Source: Ypsolopha sequella
Lineage: Eukaryota > Arthropoda > Insecta > Lepidoptera > Ypsolophidae
Direction: 5' to 3'
Assembly: GCA_934047225.1 (NCBI GenBank)
Contig: OW203986.1
Location: 28,151,221 to 28,215,220 of the forward strand
DNA: 64,000 nt
Shown: positions 33,716-43,882 of the stretch, one piece after another
How the letters are laid out: the number at the start of each line of letters is the position of its first letter
Numbering within the stretch: position 1 is the stretch's first letter
Notes under the pieces: generated by a model
Seen by the model: only the letters and a program-made list of their open reading frames with translations
Databases searched by the model: none
Told to the model about the DNA's origin: nothing
Position numbers and translations under genes: made by a program

Positions 33716-34169
33716 TATCTACTAAGATATGGTCACTTTGCATGATATATCCAAACTCATACTAGAGACTCGTTAAGTGGTCAGACTTCAATGAATCTTT
33801 CTGTGAAAAATGCAAAAGAAAATTTAGGCAACAAAGTGATTCTATAAGGGTTCCGTTTTTTCATTTTGAGGTACGGAACCCTAAAAGGTACTTGAGCAAT
33901 ATTGTTAACAAAATCAATATGGATAGCAGTAGACCCCACACTAAGTCAGACTTGTTGTTGGGGTATATCATGCAAAGTCATCATAAACTTATTCTGTACT
34001 TGCTATTTGAACTTTGTAAGCATCCGAGTGCAAGAAAGTAGTTTCAACCAGCTTGACCTATTTTGCCTAGAGTCACAGTTTGTGCCTTTTGCCAGCAGCA
34101 GTTCCGCTGTGACCGCTTCCGTGGTTCACTTGTTTAAGGTTTAAGGTTATACCGTCAAAATCGTCATTT
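33716..34169. other. Unassigned sequence
   Basis: A GGTTCCGTTTTTTCATTTTG / GGTACGGAACCCTAAAAGG pair at 33847-33892 is a mini Fam-C fragment. The 80-codon open frame at 33902-34144 is unsupported. Confidence 0.4.
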
Positions 34170-34458
34170 TTTAGGGTTCCGTACACAAAGGGTAACCAAC
34201 GGGACCCTATTACTAAGACTCCGCTGTCCGTCTGTCACCGGGCTGTATCTCATGAACCGTGAAACATTTAGACAGTTGAAATTTTGACAGATGATGTATT
34301 TCTGTTGCCGCTATAACAACAAATACTAAAAAACAGAATAAAATAAATATTTAAGGGGCGCTCTCATGCAACAGACATGTTTTTTTTTGCCGTTTTTATA
34401 GATAATGGTACGGAACTCTTCGTGCGCGAGTCTGACTCGCTTTTGGCCGGTTTTAAAG
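34170..34458 (-). repeat. Fam-C element, partial
   Basis: TTTAGGGTTCCGTACACAAAGG, then ACTCCGCTGTCCGTCTGTC, ending GCGCGAGTCTGACTCGCTTTTGG. Confidence 0.75.
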
Positions 34459-34499
34459 TTATTTATCCGCTGTTCAAAAGAAGTAATAAATTAAAGAAG

Positions 34500-34800
34500 T
34501 AAAACAATTTTGGGGCCTTTTTCTAGATTTTGGATGATTACAAACGCGATTGGAGGAATTCCACTCGATACAAATAATTATTGAAATAAGTTCTAAATTT
34601 ACACTTTTGTTTTGATATTCTGGAAAATTGGGATAGCATACAGACGGTAAAAATATTTGTATATATTGGTTTTAACAATACCTAAATTACTGGTTATTAA
34701 TTTACATATTTTTGTTAATTTTGTATTAATTAAAAACCAACTTTTTGTCAATTTTCCCCTATTCCGCCCCTCTCGCACTGTGGGTCTTTCCTCCTTAAAT
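34500..34800 (-). repeat. Fam-D related element, diverged
   Basis: AAACGCGATTGGAGGAATT, then AAAAACCAACTTTTTGTCAATTTTCC and CCCCTCTCGCACTGTGGG, follow the variant A order with many changes. Confidence 0.55.
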
Positions 34801-34825
34801 CTCTCGACCACAAATCGCGGATTCT

Positions 34826-35308
34826 GTTATGCCGGCGCCAGACATGTGTCCACTTATTTGCACACTCGAGTAAACACACTGTGTGGCACGAGACTTTGTC
34901 TATGTGTTCCAAAGTTTGTACACAGATTTGCACTTTGCCGAGCGGTATCGGTTTTTTAGCGCACATCAAAGGAATGTGTTCAAATATGTGCGTAGCCTGC
35001 CACACTATTTGGCCTATTTGCAAAGACCAGTTGCGCGAGCCTTGTTCTATTACGATAAATTTCACACATCCATTCACGCCTTCTTCTCGGACGTTTCGAT
35101 ACATTTTGTTGCACTTGTAAAAAATAATTACATGCACATAAATAATATAAGCACACTGCGCCCACGAAATCGTCGTCCATCTCCTTTGTTGTCTACCAGC
35201 ATACTGTGGAGAAAAGAGTTTGCGAAGCATGTGTGGCAGGTGCGCCAAATGTGTGTACAAAGTCATCGAAGAAGTGTGCAAAGAAGTGGACACATGTCTG
35301 GCGCCGGT
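34826..35308. mobile_element. TIR element, about 480 bp, GC-rich
   Basis: Ends GCCGGCGCCAGACATGTGTC and GACACATGTCTGGCGCCGG are perfect inverted repeats that continue imperfectly (ACTTATTTGCACAC / GTGTGCAAAGAAGT). Long overlapping open frames occur on both strands (189 and 150 codons) but show no known motif, and overlap on opposite strands argues against coding. Confidence 0.8.
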
Positions 35309-35329
35309 TTTAGGCACACTGCATGTTTC

Positions 35330-35515
35330 GGATAAGCTGCAGGTCCATATTTGTGTCCAAAATCGGCGATAGAGTTCGCCTCACTACCAATCACCCTGGA
35401 CCTAAAAATCGTCGGTGAAACGTGTGTAAGATTGTGGTCTGTGACTTGCACTTCGAAGTCCATACTCGGAAAAGACATTTGACACCATCTCGGCGATTCT
35501 TGTCGTATATCAACT
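35330..35515 (+). repeat. Fam-A SINE body copy
   Basis: CAAAATCGGCGATAGAG, AATCGTCGGTGAAACG, GACTTGCACTTCGAAG and GATTCTTGTCGTATATC align with the other copies. Confidence 0.65.
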
Positions 35516-35689
35516 TTTATTTTATGACTTGCAAATACATGATTTATTTGCGCTTTCCCATAGAAAATGACGAGTAGGTATTAAAAATGTCTATGTTGTT
35601 TATTTTTTCGTGTTTTAATAGTTTTTCTATTGTTTAGTATGATGATCAGTGGAGCATGTGGTGGTGTAAAAATACACCTCTTTTCACGC

Positions 35690-35782
35690 ACACTCACACA
35701 CAAATACACACATACACACCCTCACGCAAAAACACTACCCCCTCTCACACATTCACACACAAACACGCCCTCTCACGATATT
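35690..35782 (+). repeat. CA-rich low-complexity tract
   Basis: Imperfect CACACT, CACACA and CTCTCACAC repeats. Confidence 0.8.
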
Positions 35783-36556
35783 GTATAATTTTCTTTTTTC
35801 CTTAAGTTATTTGCCAAAATTTATTTTATTTCGTTTATTTTCATGACAAATGAATGAACATTTTTGTTAAGGAGAGCGAGACCTCCTGGTACAGGTATTT
35901 TTATACTTAATAGGAGGCCTCAACCTTGTATTGTGCTAAGATTTAAGTTATGAAATAAGACATTTTGATTTTTTCTGATGTGGTAAATAAAATCCGAGCA
36001 AGTCATAATACTACAGTCGGTACGTTCGCCAGTTCTGTAGCCGAGCACTAATGCGGTATCGATCCAGTAGTTTGGCAGCGGTTGCCGTGCCACCCGGAGT
36101 CACTCCAGCGATCGCTTGCGCCAGACAGATGCGGAAATGAACGCTTTGCATGATGCCTCTTTGTTCTACTTTGACGGCGTTTATGTAGAGCAGCTGAGTT
36201 TTGGCTAAGTTGATGAAATGTTACGTCGGACACGAGCTACTCGTATACGTAGAAGAAACCTCTACAATGTAAAAGGAATGAGCTTAGAATATCAATGGTG
36301 ATATTGCTAAGAAATCCATGTTTGGTTTTTATGATGTCATCATTTGTTTGTGTTTTTGTTTTTCTGAATGCTATCTTATGGGGTATCAAATGAAAGGGCT
36401 ACAACATCATTACATTTCAGCTACTCGTTCTTTCAAAAACACATTATCATTAGGCACCAAGTTTGTTCTTCAGGATGATTCCGACATCATGAAAGCCAAA
36501 ACATTATTATTATGAACGTTGGTATTTCCAAACTTATTTTCCTTAACTTTTTGACA
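35783..36556. other. Unassigned sequence with possible transposase relic
   Basis: Minus-strand frame at 36020-36200 reads INAVKVEQRG, SVHFRICLAQAIAGV and KLLDRYRISARL without stops, faintly like the region of piggyBac-type transposases where INAWxLY is followed by FRxxLAxxLI. Too weak to call. The rest is featureless. Confidence 0.3.
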
Positions 36557-36722
36557 TATGTACAGTGCTCCCAAAGTAATATTGCGCATACAAATCTTCG
36601 CCGCTGTTCGGCAAAGTTCGTATTTCCTTACACTTTCTTTACAAGCAATAAGGCCACGTGGTACGTCCGGTCGTTCGGCTATAGATTTGTATGCGCATTA
36701 TTACTTTGGGAGCACTGTAGGC
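36557..36722. repeat. Fam-M MITE, clean copy
   Basis: TACAGTGCTCCCAAAGTAAT and ATTACTTTGGGAGCACTGTA are perfect 20 bp inverted ends. The arms continue with GCGCATACAAATCT / AGATTTGTATGCGC. TA insertion. Decayed copy at 7107. Confidence 0.88.
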
Positions 36723-37257
36723 ACTTGAAAGTGTTGTGTTAGGGCTCCAAACAGGTATGCGTATAGAAAAATATTCAGGTGGAAAGCAAACGAAGTTGGG
36801 AGCTTGTGATTGCCGGTCGAGTGATTTTCACCCCATATTTCCATATTATAATGATCTTTGTTCGAACTTCTTGCTAAAGATTAATCTTTTAGTAGCTTCA
36901 CAGAAATATCGAATTTTAGACGCAGCTTTCTTTTGACTTTCGTGCCAGAAAAGCAGTTTCAAAACTTCACTGTGAAAATTACTTTTAGTAAGAGGGAAAT
37001 AATTACTAAATAATTATTTAATAATGTTTTTGCGTGCAGCTTTCATATTACTGAAGAATGTGCAAGTAGGTAAAGTTCAAGGTCTTGAGACTAAGCTCCT
37101 GTTAGTTAACCCTCAATACGAGTCTGATAAATCGTCCACGGTTGCGTCATAAACCAAAATGGCGGAACATTATTGTGCTCACTTGGTGTCTTGGAATACC
37201 AATATTTTTGGCCTCTGTAACTATAGTGCCAAATTAATGCAGATATACCACGAACAT
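36723..37257. other. Unassigned sequence
   Basis: No gene or repeat recognised up to the 3' end of the LINE. Confidence 0.45.
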
Positions 37258-38700
37258 TATGATGATGATGATGGTTTCCAAGCCGACACGGCTACGGCGA
37301 CTACTATTGGTGAGGGTGTGATGGGCTTCGCTGGTGTGCCCGAATGTGGCTGACGTAACCAATCTTGGCTTTAAATGTTCGTCCGCATATACCACATTTG
37401 AGTGTTCCATTCTCGTAGTTGTAGTCAATAGCCACAGGTGGTCGGGCCTTGAGTTGGTCACGCTTGGAGTCGAGATCTGCTCGTCTTTGTGCTTCAAACC
37501 TAAAAACATTTGTTTGCACAAGATATCTCCACTCTGGTCTTTGAGCTGCGTGTTCCTCCCAGGTCTCATGGGGTATGTCGCAACTCTTCATATGTCTCTT
37601 CAACACGTCCTTGAAACGAAGAAACTGGCCTCCCTGTTTGCGCTTGCCTTCTCGGAGCTCCGAGTAGAAGACACGCTTCGCCAGCCTCTCATTAGACATG
37701 CGCGAGACATGGCCACACCAGCGCAGTTGCCGTCGCATGATATAAGATTCAATGCCGCCAATTTTAGCACGGCGCAGCACTTCTGTGTTCCGAATACGAT
37801 CAGACCATTTTATATTTAAAATTTCGTGAAGACATTTAAGATGGAACCTATCTAAAGTACGGATGTGTCTTCGGTATAAGCACCACGTCTCCGCTGAATA
37901 TAGCAGGTTTGGCAGAACAATGGCCATGTATACAGCGATCTTAGTTGACCTTTGGATGTCGTGTGAGCGGAACAGCTTTAACTGCAGCTTTCCGAAAGCA
38001 GCAGAAGCGGCACCGATACGGTTGTTGATCTCAGCATCTAGATCTCCCTTTGCTGACAAGGTACTTCCCAGATATCTGAACTTGTCTACTCCACCTAAGC
38101 GAATATTCAGCGTAGAGCCGGCCAACTGCAATGTGTCTAATGTCATAACTTCAGTTTTCTTTACGTTTATTTTCAACCCATATTTACAGCATGCCTCATC
38201 TAGCTTGCACATGAGCAGCTGTAGACCCTCTGGGGTATCCGCTACAAAACATAGGTCATCTGCGTACATAATATCTGTGATGACAAATTGCAGTCTGAAC
38301 GGTCGCCTTTTTTTTATATAAAGGACAAATGCACGAGATTTTAAAGTTATTTGGTACACGTTCCTCGTCCCACATTCGCAAAAACAATTTCCATAAGGTG
38401 TTGTGCAGCTCCTCTCCTCCATGCTTCAGAAGTTCTACCGAGATGTCGTCAATACCAACCGCTTTGTTGTTTGGTTGCTGTTTTATAGCTGCGACAACTT
38501 CCTCCAGAGTGAGTGGTACACACAAATCCATTGTCTCAGGAAGTTTTGGGAGCGCTCTAATGTGCTGTAGATCAGCTGATCGATCTACGTTTAACAGCTG
38601 GTTGAAATGCTGTGCCCAACGATTCAGTGCATCTTCCTTAGAAGATAGTCGTTGAGTGCCGTCCATAGATTTAAGCGGCACACTAACACGGCGTACGCTC
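37258..38700 (-). pseudogene. LINE ORF2 remnant with reverse transcriptase core deleted
   Basis: Minus strand. The 5' part (about 38700-38300) encodes the start of a LINE reverse transcriptase ([20 protein letters not shown], then ICPLYKKK). It is followed at about 38300 by a jump, in another frame, to [20 protein letters not shown] and the thumb. Fingers and palm motifs A and B, normally some 150-180 residues, are missing. The remaining 3' frame (37304-38422) is open to its stop: it includes [10 protein letters not shown], a GKRKQGG region and a final C2H2 finger [21 protein letters not shown]. The element ends in a CAT trinucleotide repeat (37258), as APE-type LINEs of the RTE/CR1 group often do. 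It cannot encode a working enzyme, although the 3' part has no stops, suggesting a fairly recent insertion. Confidence 0.88.
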
Positions 38701-39187
38701 CCAATTAGCGAACATTACCCTTCTTTGAACCTTGAACTTGACTTGTTTCTCCATATTAGTTGGTTGGCAAAATGCGCTATCAGAAATTTCCCTTCAAGTC
38801 ATATCGGATGTGGTGTCACGTGCCCTGCGGTCCGAAATAGAATTATAATGGATCTTAAGCCATTCACTTCATACTTTCGTAATCGATTTTAGCGATGTAA
38901 TTTTATTTTGGACCGCAGGGCTGGTATCAATGTGTTCAGTATGACTTCATGGTCACAAATATACGAGATGACAAGCGCATATACTGTGGAGGTGGAAACG
39001 TCATAAAGATGGCGGTACAACGTGGGGTATGAACATCCGAGATGACTTGTGCCAAGATTGTATGTAAGCGTCCTTTTGAAATTTGCCAACCTGCTTTATA
39101 GGCATAGTGTCAAGGAACCTTCCAACGCCCTTAGACTCAGCAAGTGATTTGTTCCAGGGCGCCCGTTAGCGTGATCGTGGACGAGAG
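38701..39187. other. Upstream region of gene A
   Basis: No element recognised. A splice-acceptor-like TTTGTTCCAG lies at 39149-39158 and an in-frame TAG stop lies 21 bases before the gene A ATG, so upstream sequence is 5' UTR, possibly in more than one exon. No TATA box stands out. Confidence 0.4.
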
Positions 39188-39312
39188 ATGAGTGCGGCTG
39201 CGCTCCGGGCGGACGGCGCGGGCGACTCCACGCCCGGCTCCGACGTCGGCGAGCGCATCACGCGTCTGTTCCCCAAGTGTCGACCCAGGAACATGCAGCA
39301 CCAGCACGACAG
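39188..39312 (+). CDS. Gene A, coding exon 1 (unidentified protein)
   Basis: First coding exon of a host gene that runs off the right edge. ATG at 39188 follows an in-frame TAG, so it is the likely start. It encodes 41 codons plus two bases, rich in A, G, R and D, including GSDVGERITRLFPKCRPRN, and ends at GACAG|GTACTAG. The phase (2) matches exon 2 at 56643, and the joined frame stays open for 249 codons over four exons. The encoded N-terminal part is polar, with acidic and serine-rich stretches, no signal peptide and no membrane segment; it is probably disordered. I do not recognise the family. The exon is very GC-rich compared with its surroundings. Its last 92 bases plus the next 20 are tandemly amplified (see 39221-40017). 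Splice evidence is strong; the exon 1 assignment rests on phase and on the upstream stop. Confidence 0.65.
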
Positions 39313-40017
39313 GTACTAGGAGCATTCCCCAGGGCGACTCCGCGCCCGGCTCCGACGTCGGCGAGCGCATCGCGCATCTTTTCCCCAAGTGTCGACCCAG
39401 GAACATGCAGCACCAGCACGACAGGTACTAGGAGCATTCCCCAGGGCGACTCCGCGCCCGGCTCCGACGTCGGCGAGCGCATCGCGCATCTTTTCCCCAA
39501 GTGTCGACCCAGGAACATGCAGCACCAGCACGACAGGTACTAGGAGCATTCCCCAGGGCGACTCCGCGCCCGGCTCCGACGTCGGCGAGCGCATCGCGCA
39601 TCTTTTCCCCAAGTGTCGACCCAGGAACATGCAGCACTAGCACGACAGGTACTAGGAGGATTCCCCAGGGCGACTCCGCGCCCGGCTCCGACGTCGGCGA
39701 GTGTATTACGCATCTGTTCCCCAAGTGTCGACCCAGGAGCATGCAGCACCAGCATGATAGGTACTAGGAGCATGCCCCAGGGTGACTCCACGCCCGGCTC
39801 CGACGCTGCCGAGTGCATCACGCGTCTGTTCCCCAAGTGTCGACCCAGGAACATGCAGTACCAGCACGACAGGTACTAGGAGGATTCCCCAGGGCGACTC
39901 CACGCCCGGCTCCGACGCTGCCAAGTGCATCACGCGTCTGTTCCCCAAGTGTCGACCCAGGAACATGCAGCACTAGCACGACAGGTACTAGGATGCCCGG
40001 CTCTGACATTGGCGAGT
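39221..40017 (+). repeat. 112 bp tandem array of the gene A exon 1 / intron 1 boundary
   Basis: Units start GGCGACTCC (or GGTGACTCC) at 39221, 39333, 39445, 39557, 39669, 39781 and 39893, exactly 112 bp apart, with a truncated eighth at about 39993-40017. Each unit holds the end of exon 1, the donor GACAG|GTACTAG and 20 bp ending CATTCCCCAG. Units 2 and 3 are identical, unit 4 nearly so; units 5-7 diverge (for example GSDAAEC in place of GSDVGER) and units 4 and 7 have a TAG in the HQH region. All long open frames on both strands here come from the repeat. Confidence 0.95.
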
Positions 40018-40277
40018 CGATGGAATCTATCATGTTATTGTATAAAGAGTTGATACATCACATACTTATAATTATATAGTTGGATGCATATTTACTATAT
40101 TTAGTTATAGTCTACGTGAGTTCAGACTTTAACCGCTGTTATTAGGGTCAGCGTAAGTTTGTTACCCTTAGGATTTGAACGACACAAAATTTACGATGGG
40201 GGTCAAGTGAAAAATACGTATATTTTTTTCTTTTAAAATGATCCTTAGAACAAAATATAAGATGCGAGCTTGTCAGC

Positions 40278-43062
40278 TCAACAGTTGGCGAGATAGCGTT
40301 TGGTGTTCCCGCGGCAATGCTGAGAATATACTGCCCACGCCATGAAGCCGTCACCTAAACACATTCAATAATATTTTAAATTGTTTGTCTTAGACTAGCT
40401 TTTACTATACAATACAATACAATACAATATTCTTTATTGCACACAAAAAAAAACAGAAATAAGGAAACAGTGTCATAATAGTAGGGTACAATTGGCGGTC
40501 TTATCACTAAAAGCGATCTTTTCCAGACAACTTTGACTGTAATGGTCCAAGATCCCAGAGACAGACCTACGTCGTTTTAGCAAAGCTGAAATTTTGAGGA
40601 TAAACAATTTAATATGTAGTTAGGAACGCATGCGTACTCGCTACCTTGAAAGCAGGGGCTCTTTTACAGATACTATTTTGCAGCCGGATTGTGGAAAACC
40701 CGCCTATTTCTAATGAATCGAAACAAACACTTAAATTCAAAATTCACTCAATAGTTATTCAACAAAAAGTTATTTATTACCTATGTATTGTGTATATTGC
40801 CATCGCAAAATTTCCATTAAAATTTAGACTTTAAAAAATTTAGAATGTCTAATTTACAGAAACCAATGGAAACTTTGCGATGGCAGCATACACAATACAT
40901 AGGTAATGAGGTTTTGTTGAATAACTATTGAGTGAAATTTGAATTTAAGTATTCTGTTTCGATTAATTAGAAAAAGGCGGGTTTTTCACAATCCGGCTGC
41001 GAAACCGCTCTTTGTGGCCTAGTAATGGTCCTTCTAAATATTTTGTTTTTGCTACCGCAAAACCTGATTTTAGGATAAATTAGTTTGGCCTAGGCCTAAG
41101 TGGATTTGGGTTGTCATAAAAAAATTACCACGAAGGTTATTTAGTAGGCCAAACTAGTTTGTCCTAAATCAGGTTTGGCTGGTAACATAAAATATAAGTA
41201 ACGATAAACACTTACGGTGTAACTACAAAACGGTGTTTAACTTTAGACATTGTTTAAATCTGTTGTTGTCCCCTTTTCTTTCATATTGTAAAAAAGTGAC
41301 AGCAACAGATTTAAACACTGTCTAAAGTTAAACATCGTTTAAACACCCTTTTGTAGTAACACAGTTAAACTGTAAAAAAAAGTAGGACCCCCTAGCAGCC
41401 AAAAGACCCGCTATTTAGCCAGCTAGTTTTTCTTGTTCTAAAAAGCTGGGCATATCCAAAGTTTCTCCATTTAGATATTCACCAGCTCCCGTACTATACT
41501 ATAGCGTGGAGGTATTAATACCCTGCAGTTTGGTGTGCTCGGCGTGCACGCGCAGCGCGCATTGCACGTCGTCGCTGACGTCATCGTCGCGCAGCGCCTC
41601 GCAGCTCACGCCGCATGCCTTACCACTACCGCACCAAAACAGCTCACTTATCTAGAAACAAAAATTTATCGTCACGACATATACCCTCGAGAGGGTGGCA
41701 GGGGAGTTTCCGAGTGTGGAACACTGAAACACGCTCTTTTCACCAACGGCTTTTACGTCTCAACGTGATTCCCTATATTGTGCCTTATGGCCTTAGTTTG
41801 CGCACAAATAGGTACAAGCCGCGGCAGTAAATAATGCACATCGTAGCGTCATCTCTGTCGCACGAAGCGCTAACAGTCCGGTGACGAGAGACGACGCTCT
41901 ACAAAGCCGATGATAGCCGATGTGCATTATTTACTGCCGCGACCTAATAACGTGTAACACGGGCATGCGAGTTTTTCTTACAGTATTTTCCCAGAATATG
42001 CACGTATATTCCGTAAAACTCACTGGTCCATGTTCGACCGTTCAAGAATCGAACCCAGGTTTCAAGATAAAGAGTCCGACGTTATACTCACTGAGCTTAC
42101 CTAAAAACAATTATATCAATTATTTATCGATCAATCTTGATGAAGATAATAGGAATACCAGGGATTATTAGCTTATCAAAAAAATTTAAAGCAGAACTTT
42201 GTAATTTTTTATTAATACTTTTGTAAATGTTTAATTTTTTCGATAATACTATAACGTTCTGAGCGCTAGCTCCGTCGATCTCTCTCGCACATTGATTAAT
42301 TAATGCGGTAAGCGTGTGAGCGCAAGTAGGATAGATAGACGCAGTATCTCTGGCGCGCGCTAGCTACACGTATATCAAAATAAAATACTACCGATATTAA
42401 TAGATATATATATATATATATATATAAGGTAAGTTTCATGCGCCACAAATTAGTTTATTTTTGAAGAGCGGATTCGAAGCCGGATTGTGAAATACCCTCC
42501 TTTTTGTAATTAATCGAAACAAAACACTTAAATTCAAAATTCACTTAATAGTTATTCAACAAAACCTTATAACCTATGTATTGTGTATGCTGCCATCGTT
42601 ATAAGTTTTCATTGGTTTCCGTAAATTAGAATTTCAAAACTTCATAAATTCAAAAATTTTGAAATTCTTATTTTTGGAAACCAATGGAAACTTTGCGATA
42701 GCAACATACACAATACATAGGTAATAATTACTATTGAGTGAATTTTGAATTTAAGTGTTCTGTTTCAATTAATTAGAAAAAGGCGGGTATTTCACAATCC
42801 GGCTGCGAAACTGCCCTTAACGCTATTTCAAGGCCTGCCTAGCAGGTACCTGTAGAATACCGTGGTCCCCGGTCTGCCAGTTCCTAGCTTGTGTATCGAA
42901 GCGTGACTCGTGGTACGCGATGCAGGCCCACGTACTGAGCTGGTCCCGTGGAACCCCGAAACTTATCAACGTTTTCGCGAACTCGCACGCGTCGTATACT
43001 GGCGCACTTGTCACCGCGAACATCGCACATGCGATAACTGTCGGTACTGCTACCTGCTGCAT
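40278..43062 (-). CDS. c-type lysozyme, three exons
   Basis: Secreted glycosidase that cleaves peptidoglycan (EC 3.2.1.17), an insect immune or digestive enzyme. Exons on the minus strand are 43062-42850, 41651-41522 and 40354-40278, 420 bp in all, 139 aa. Splice sites are GTACCT/TTTCTAG and GTATTA/TGTTTAG, phases 0 and 1. Residues 1-20 (MQQVAVPTVIACAMFAVTSA) are a signal peptide and the mature form starts PVYDAC. All eight lysozyme cysteines are present (DAC, WAC, FWC, KAC, VSC, VQC, QHC, ANC). Catalytic Glu lies in AYHESRF and catalytic Asp in GDHGILQ, matching Glu35 and Asp52 of hen lysozyme. The loop before that Asp is a few residues shorter than usual and the second Trp of the AWxxW motif is Tyr. 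The gene sits antisense inside intron 1 of gene A and both its introns are full of MITEs. Confidence 0.93.
40395..40445. repeat. ATACA repeat with TTTATTGCACAC
   Basis: Five ATACA units followed by TTCTTTATTGCACACAAAAA. I know this junction as the end of a dispersed repeat in Lepidoptera. Lies in lysozyme intron 2. Confidence 0.6.
40667..41013. repeat. Fam-E MITE copy 2
   Basis: CAGCCGGATTGTGGAAAACC at the left and CACAATCCGGCTGCGAAACC at the right, with CAATAGTTATTCAACAAAA arms. In lysozyme intron 2. Confidence 0.85.
41040..41192. repeat. MITE with GGCCAAAC arms
   Basis: GCTACCGCAAAACCTGATTT and TTAGTTTGGCCTAGG on the left, in inverse AGGCCAAACTAGTTTG and AAATCAGGTTTGGCTGGTAAC on the right. 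In lysozyme intron 2. Confidence 0.8.
41217..41366. repeat. Hairpin MITE
   Basis: GTTTAACTTTAGACATTGTTTAAATCTGTTG faces CAACAGATTTAAACACTGTCTAAAGTTAAAC, with ACTACAAAACGGTGT / ACACCCTTTTGTAGT outside. In lysozyme intron 2. Confidence 0.82.
41813..41945. repeat. Short MITE with 24 bp perfect ends
   Basis: CGCGGCAGTAAATAATGCAC at the left and GTGCATTATTTACTGCCGCG at the right, enclosing a GC-rich middle. In lysozyme intron 1. Confidence 0.82.
42404..42426. repeat. TA microsatellite
   Basis: About ten TA units in lysozyme intron 1. Confidence 0.85.
42460..42822. repeat. Fam-E MITE copy 3
   Basis: GAAGCCGGATTGTGAAATACC at the left and GGTATTTCACAATCCGGCTGC at the right, with a second smaller palindrome around TTCAAAAATTTTGAA in the centre. 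It ends 28 bp before the lysozyme exon 1 donor. Confidence 0.85.
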
Positions 43063-43113
43063 GGTCGGTTGTTCACACCGAAGAGTAATAGATCGGGGAT
43101 TGTAGAACTGGAC

Positions 43114-43121
43114 CTTATATA
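43114..43121 (-). promoter_or_regulatory. Lysozyme TATA box
   Basis: The minus strand reads GTATGTATATAAGGTCC; TATATAAG is 52 bases upstream of the lysozyme ATG, leaving room for a start site about 25-30 bases downstream and a short leader of about 25 bases. Confidence 0.65.
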
Positions 43122-43170
43122 CATACTTCGTTGTTTTCGACACTGTTGCTTTAATTTAGATGCTAATATT

Positions 43171-43179
43171 GGAAATCCT
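43171..43179 (-). promoter_or_regulatory. Kappa-B-like site upstream of lysozyme
   Basis: AGGATTTCC on the minus strand is one base from the Rel/NF-kappa-B consensus GGGATTTCC and lies about 50 bases above the TATA box, where immune gene promoters of insects often have such sites. A single short match, so tentative. Confidence 0.3.
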
Positions 43180-43212
43180 GCGAGCGAGGAATGTTTTATC
43201 GGTCGAAAATAA

Positions 43213-43882
43213 CCTATGACTGAAATACACTGCCGAGCAAAAATAGAGGATCGGTTACAAAAATCGCAAAAGATTTTAAACTACACAATTAAAGGTGTAA
43301 TTATAAAAATATAATATTATGATTTTGTGGACAAGTACAAGTGTTTAATTTTAACAAAAATGTATAATAACAATAATTTCTACCAAGTGTCGACAATCAC
43401 AACCATAACATCGTATACAAATAATATTTTTTATGCAAAAAGTATATAGAAATTTATTAAATTAAGCATAAAATGAACAGCCATTTGTAATTAAAAAACT
43501 TGGTTGTTATTATTAAATAGAAAACAAACAAAACGTGGTACTCTAACCAAAAAGTAAACGGGAGTTTGTAAGTTTATAAGTTGTCTATCTCGCATTCAAT
43601 ACTTCGTGTTACCTCTGCGTGCTCTGAATAGATACGAGTTGTACGATAATCTATCAAACAAAAATCTAAAGTATAGCAACTATTATCTTTATTAATATAA
43701 ATCTGAAAAATAGGAAAGGGTAATTTAATGATTTCTAGCTTCTCTTGTATTAAATAAACCTATTTTATGTACATTAATTTAAGGTGGATGCGATGGAACA
43801 CGTTCCCAAACGCAAAACTTATCATTATTTGTCTTATTTTTGAATAAAAAGTACTAAATACATGTGATTTATGGCATTTGGC
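43213..43882. other. AT-rich sequence in gene A intron 1
   Basis: Nothing recognised apart from the upstream region of the lysozyme gene. Confidence 0.45.

Noticed and set aside
34748..35335. Open frames of 189 (minus) and 150 (plus) codons
   Set aside because: Both lie within one TIR element, overlap on opposite strands and have no known domain.
36020..36200. piggyBac-like transposase relic
   Set aside because: Faint similarity to the INAWxLY .. FRxxLA region only; no catalytic motif or TTAA ends found.
37334..38892. Plus-strand frames up to 161 codons
   Set aside because: Antisense shadows of the LINE remnant.
39313..39332. Twenty-base introns between the 112 bp units (GTACTAG..CCCCAG)
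   Set aside because: They have GT and AG ends but are far shorter than any insect intron that can be spliced.
39137..40079. About a dozen 80-104 codon frames on both strands
   Set aside because: All are readings of the 112 bp tandem array; only the first unit, joined to the ATG at 39188, fits a spliced gene.
41535..41830. Plus-strand frames of 71-77 codons
   Set aside because: Antisense to lysozyme exon 2 and its intron; the minus strand gives the cysteine pattern.
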